Source: Desulfobacterales bacterium (GTDB lineage Bacteria; Desulfobacterota; Desulfobacteria; Desulfobacterales; UBA11574). From it: a stretch of 6,286 bases of DNA. Position 1 is the stretch's first letter. Each line of letters begins with the position of its first letter. Where the stretch lies: positions 1 through 6,286 of the forward strand of contig JAUVTO010000110.1 in the NCBI GenBank assembly GCA_030601485.1, given 5' to 3'. Under the pieces are notes generated by a model. It saw only the letters and a program-made list of their open reading frames with translations, was not told the DNA's origin and searched no databases. Below, piece by piece: positions 5,602 to 6,286 of the stretch. Both the position numbers and the translations under genes were made by a program.

Positions 5602-6286
5602 TTAACTTTTTGTTTTTCTGTCACGCAGTGCTGCATGTGCGGCAGCAAGCCGTGCAACAGGTATCCGGAAAGGGGAGCATGAAACATACGTTAACCCCAG
5701 TTCATGGCATAACTGAATAGATTCGGGATCACCGCCGTGTTCACCGCAAATACCGCATTCCAGGTCCGGTCTTACGGCCCGTCCTTTTTCAACGGCCATT
5801 TTCATAAGTAAGCCCACGCCGTCCCGGTCGATAACTGCAAAAGGATTATCCGACAGGATTTCTTTTTCCATGTATTCAATCAAAAACCCGGCTTCGGCAT
5901 CGTCTCTGGAAATCCCGAAAGTTGTCTGGGTCAGATCATTGGTTCCAAAAGATATAAACTCGGCATATTCGGCGATCTGATCCATGGTCAGCGCAGCACG
6001 CGGAATTTCGATCATTGTTCCGAATTTGTAGTCCGGTTCGATCCCCTGTTCCTTCATAACCTGTTTGGCCTCGGTCTCAAGAATCTTCTGCTGGATCTTT
6101 AGTTCGTTAACATGGCAGGTTAGCGGAATCATCACTTCCGGATGTACATCTATACCCTCTTTGGCCACCATGCACGCGGCCTCAAAGATGGCACGAACTT
6201 GCATGGAAGTCAGTTCCGGAATGTGAATCCCCAGGCGCACGCCGCGCAGGCCCAGCATGGGATTGGATTCATGCAGACTTTCGACC
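5602..6286 (-). CDS. ppdK: Pyruvate, phosphate dikinase, C-terminal part (5' end outside window)
   Basis: PPDK interconverts ATP + phosphate + pyruvate with AMP + pyrophosphate + phosphoenolpyruvate, passing phosphate through a catalytic histidine. The frame runs from the right edge (first full codon at 6285) to TAA at 5604-5602. The 227 residues cover most of the C-terminal pyruvate/PEP-binding barrel; the full protein is usually about 870-900 residues. Counting from the first codon, NPMLGLRGVRLG (8-19) carries an active-site Arg. MIEIPRA (91-97) and SFGTNDLTQ (112-120) carry the Mg ligands Glu93 and Asp117 plus Asn116. CGICGEHGGDP (177-187) contains the acid/base Cys180. YVSCSPFRIPVARLAAA closes the domain. 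CGICGEHGGDP with GVRLG fits PPDK better than PEP synthase or PTS enzyme I. The ATP-grasp and phosphohistidine domains would lie beyond the edge. Confidence 0.94.
   Translation of the reverse strand, partial: VESLHESNPMLGLRGVRLGIHIPELTSMQVRAIFEAACMVAKEGIDVHPEVMIPLTCHVNELKIQQKILETEAKQVMKEQGIEPDYKFGTMIEIPRAALTMDQIAEYAEFISFGTNDLTQTTFGISRDDAEAGFLIEYMEKEILSDNPFAVIDRDGVGLLMKMAVEKGRAVRPDLECGICGEHGGDPESIQLCHELGLTYVSCSPFRIPVARLAAAHAALRDRKTKS

Larger units (their letters stand above)
5406..5605. repeat. Structured intergenic element with ~30-nt inverted-repeat arms
   Basis: The left arm (5411-5442, starting TTTCCAACGCAGAAATG and ending TTTTTCGCAA) and the right arm (5568-5597, complement starting TTTCCATCCAGAAATG and ending TTTTCCGCAA) are imperfect inverted copies. 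A TTAA lies just outside each arm. The interior holds hairpins at 5450-5495, 5518-5536 and 5547-5575. No open frame inside resembles a protein. The right end overlaps the stop codon of the PPDK gene. The layout resembles a dispersed intergenic palindromic repeat, or a small non-autonomous element with no coding capacity. I cannot see other copies in this window, so mobility is inference only. It could also act as a structured 3' region for the PPDK mRNA. Confidence 0.6.

Noticed and set aside
5445..5687. Minus-strand 80-codon frame across the intergenic repeat and the ppdK end
   Set aside because: It runs through the hairpins and overlaps the PPDK 3' end in another frame. The product is low-complexity and Pro/Arg-rich, as expected from translating palindromic GC-rich DNA.

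Overview
The window looks like chromosome from a Gram-negative, probably sulfate-reducing, Deltaproteobacterium (Desulfobacterota, close to Desulfobacteraceae). I base this on remembered family resemblance: the MoxR/CoxE-like von Willebrand pair, the Desulfobacteria-like PPDK and SixA proteins, and an AMIN-Amidase_3 amidase that implies an outer-membrane cell plan. No 16S gene or other decisive marker is present, so the placement is an inference.

Left half, + strand (1-3020): a tightly packed, apparently co-transcribed group. It holds the C-terminus of a MoxR-type AAA+ ATPase, a CoxE-like VWA protein, orotate phosphoribosyltransferase (pyrE) and 3-dehydroquinate synthase (aroB). Gaps are 10, 5 (or 26, depending on the pyrE start) and 30 nt. 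The ATPase and VWA protein are a recognised functional pair. The two biosynthetic enzymes serve pyrimidine and aromatic/chorismate synthesis and have no obvious link to that pair.

Middle (3021-4875): a short minus-strand reading frame keeps only the C-terminal cysteine cluster of a YkgJ/CxxCxxCC-type metal-binding protein and is probably a decayed remnant. It is followed by a + strand N-acetylmuramoyl-L-alanine amidase with an export signal, a helical TPR-like region, an AMIN domain and a complete zinc amidase domain. This enzyme would act on septal peptidoglycan in the periplasm.

Right part, minus strand (4884-6286): the C-terminal quarter of pyruvate, phosphate dikinase (ppdK) enters from the right edge. 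After a 256-nt intergenic region comes a SixA-like histidine phosphatase that converges on the amidase gene with only 8 nt between stops. PPDK works through a phosphohistidine and SixA-type enzymes remove phosphate from phosphohistidine, so the adjacency is suggestive but unproven. The intergenic region is the most unusual DNA here: outer inverted-repeat arms about 30 nt long enclose three hairpins, and a separate palindrome lies just upstream of the phosphatase ribosome binding site. It looks like a dispersed structured repeat or a structured untranslated RNA.

I see no tRNA, rRNA, CRISPR array, insertion sequence or phage gene. Apart from the intergenic element and the gene remnant this is an ordinary housekeeping region, and I did not find a convincing new multi-gene system.
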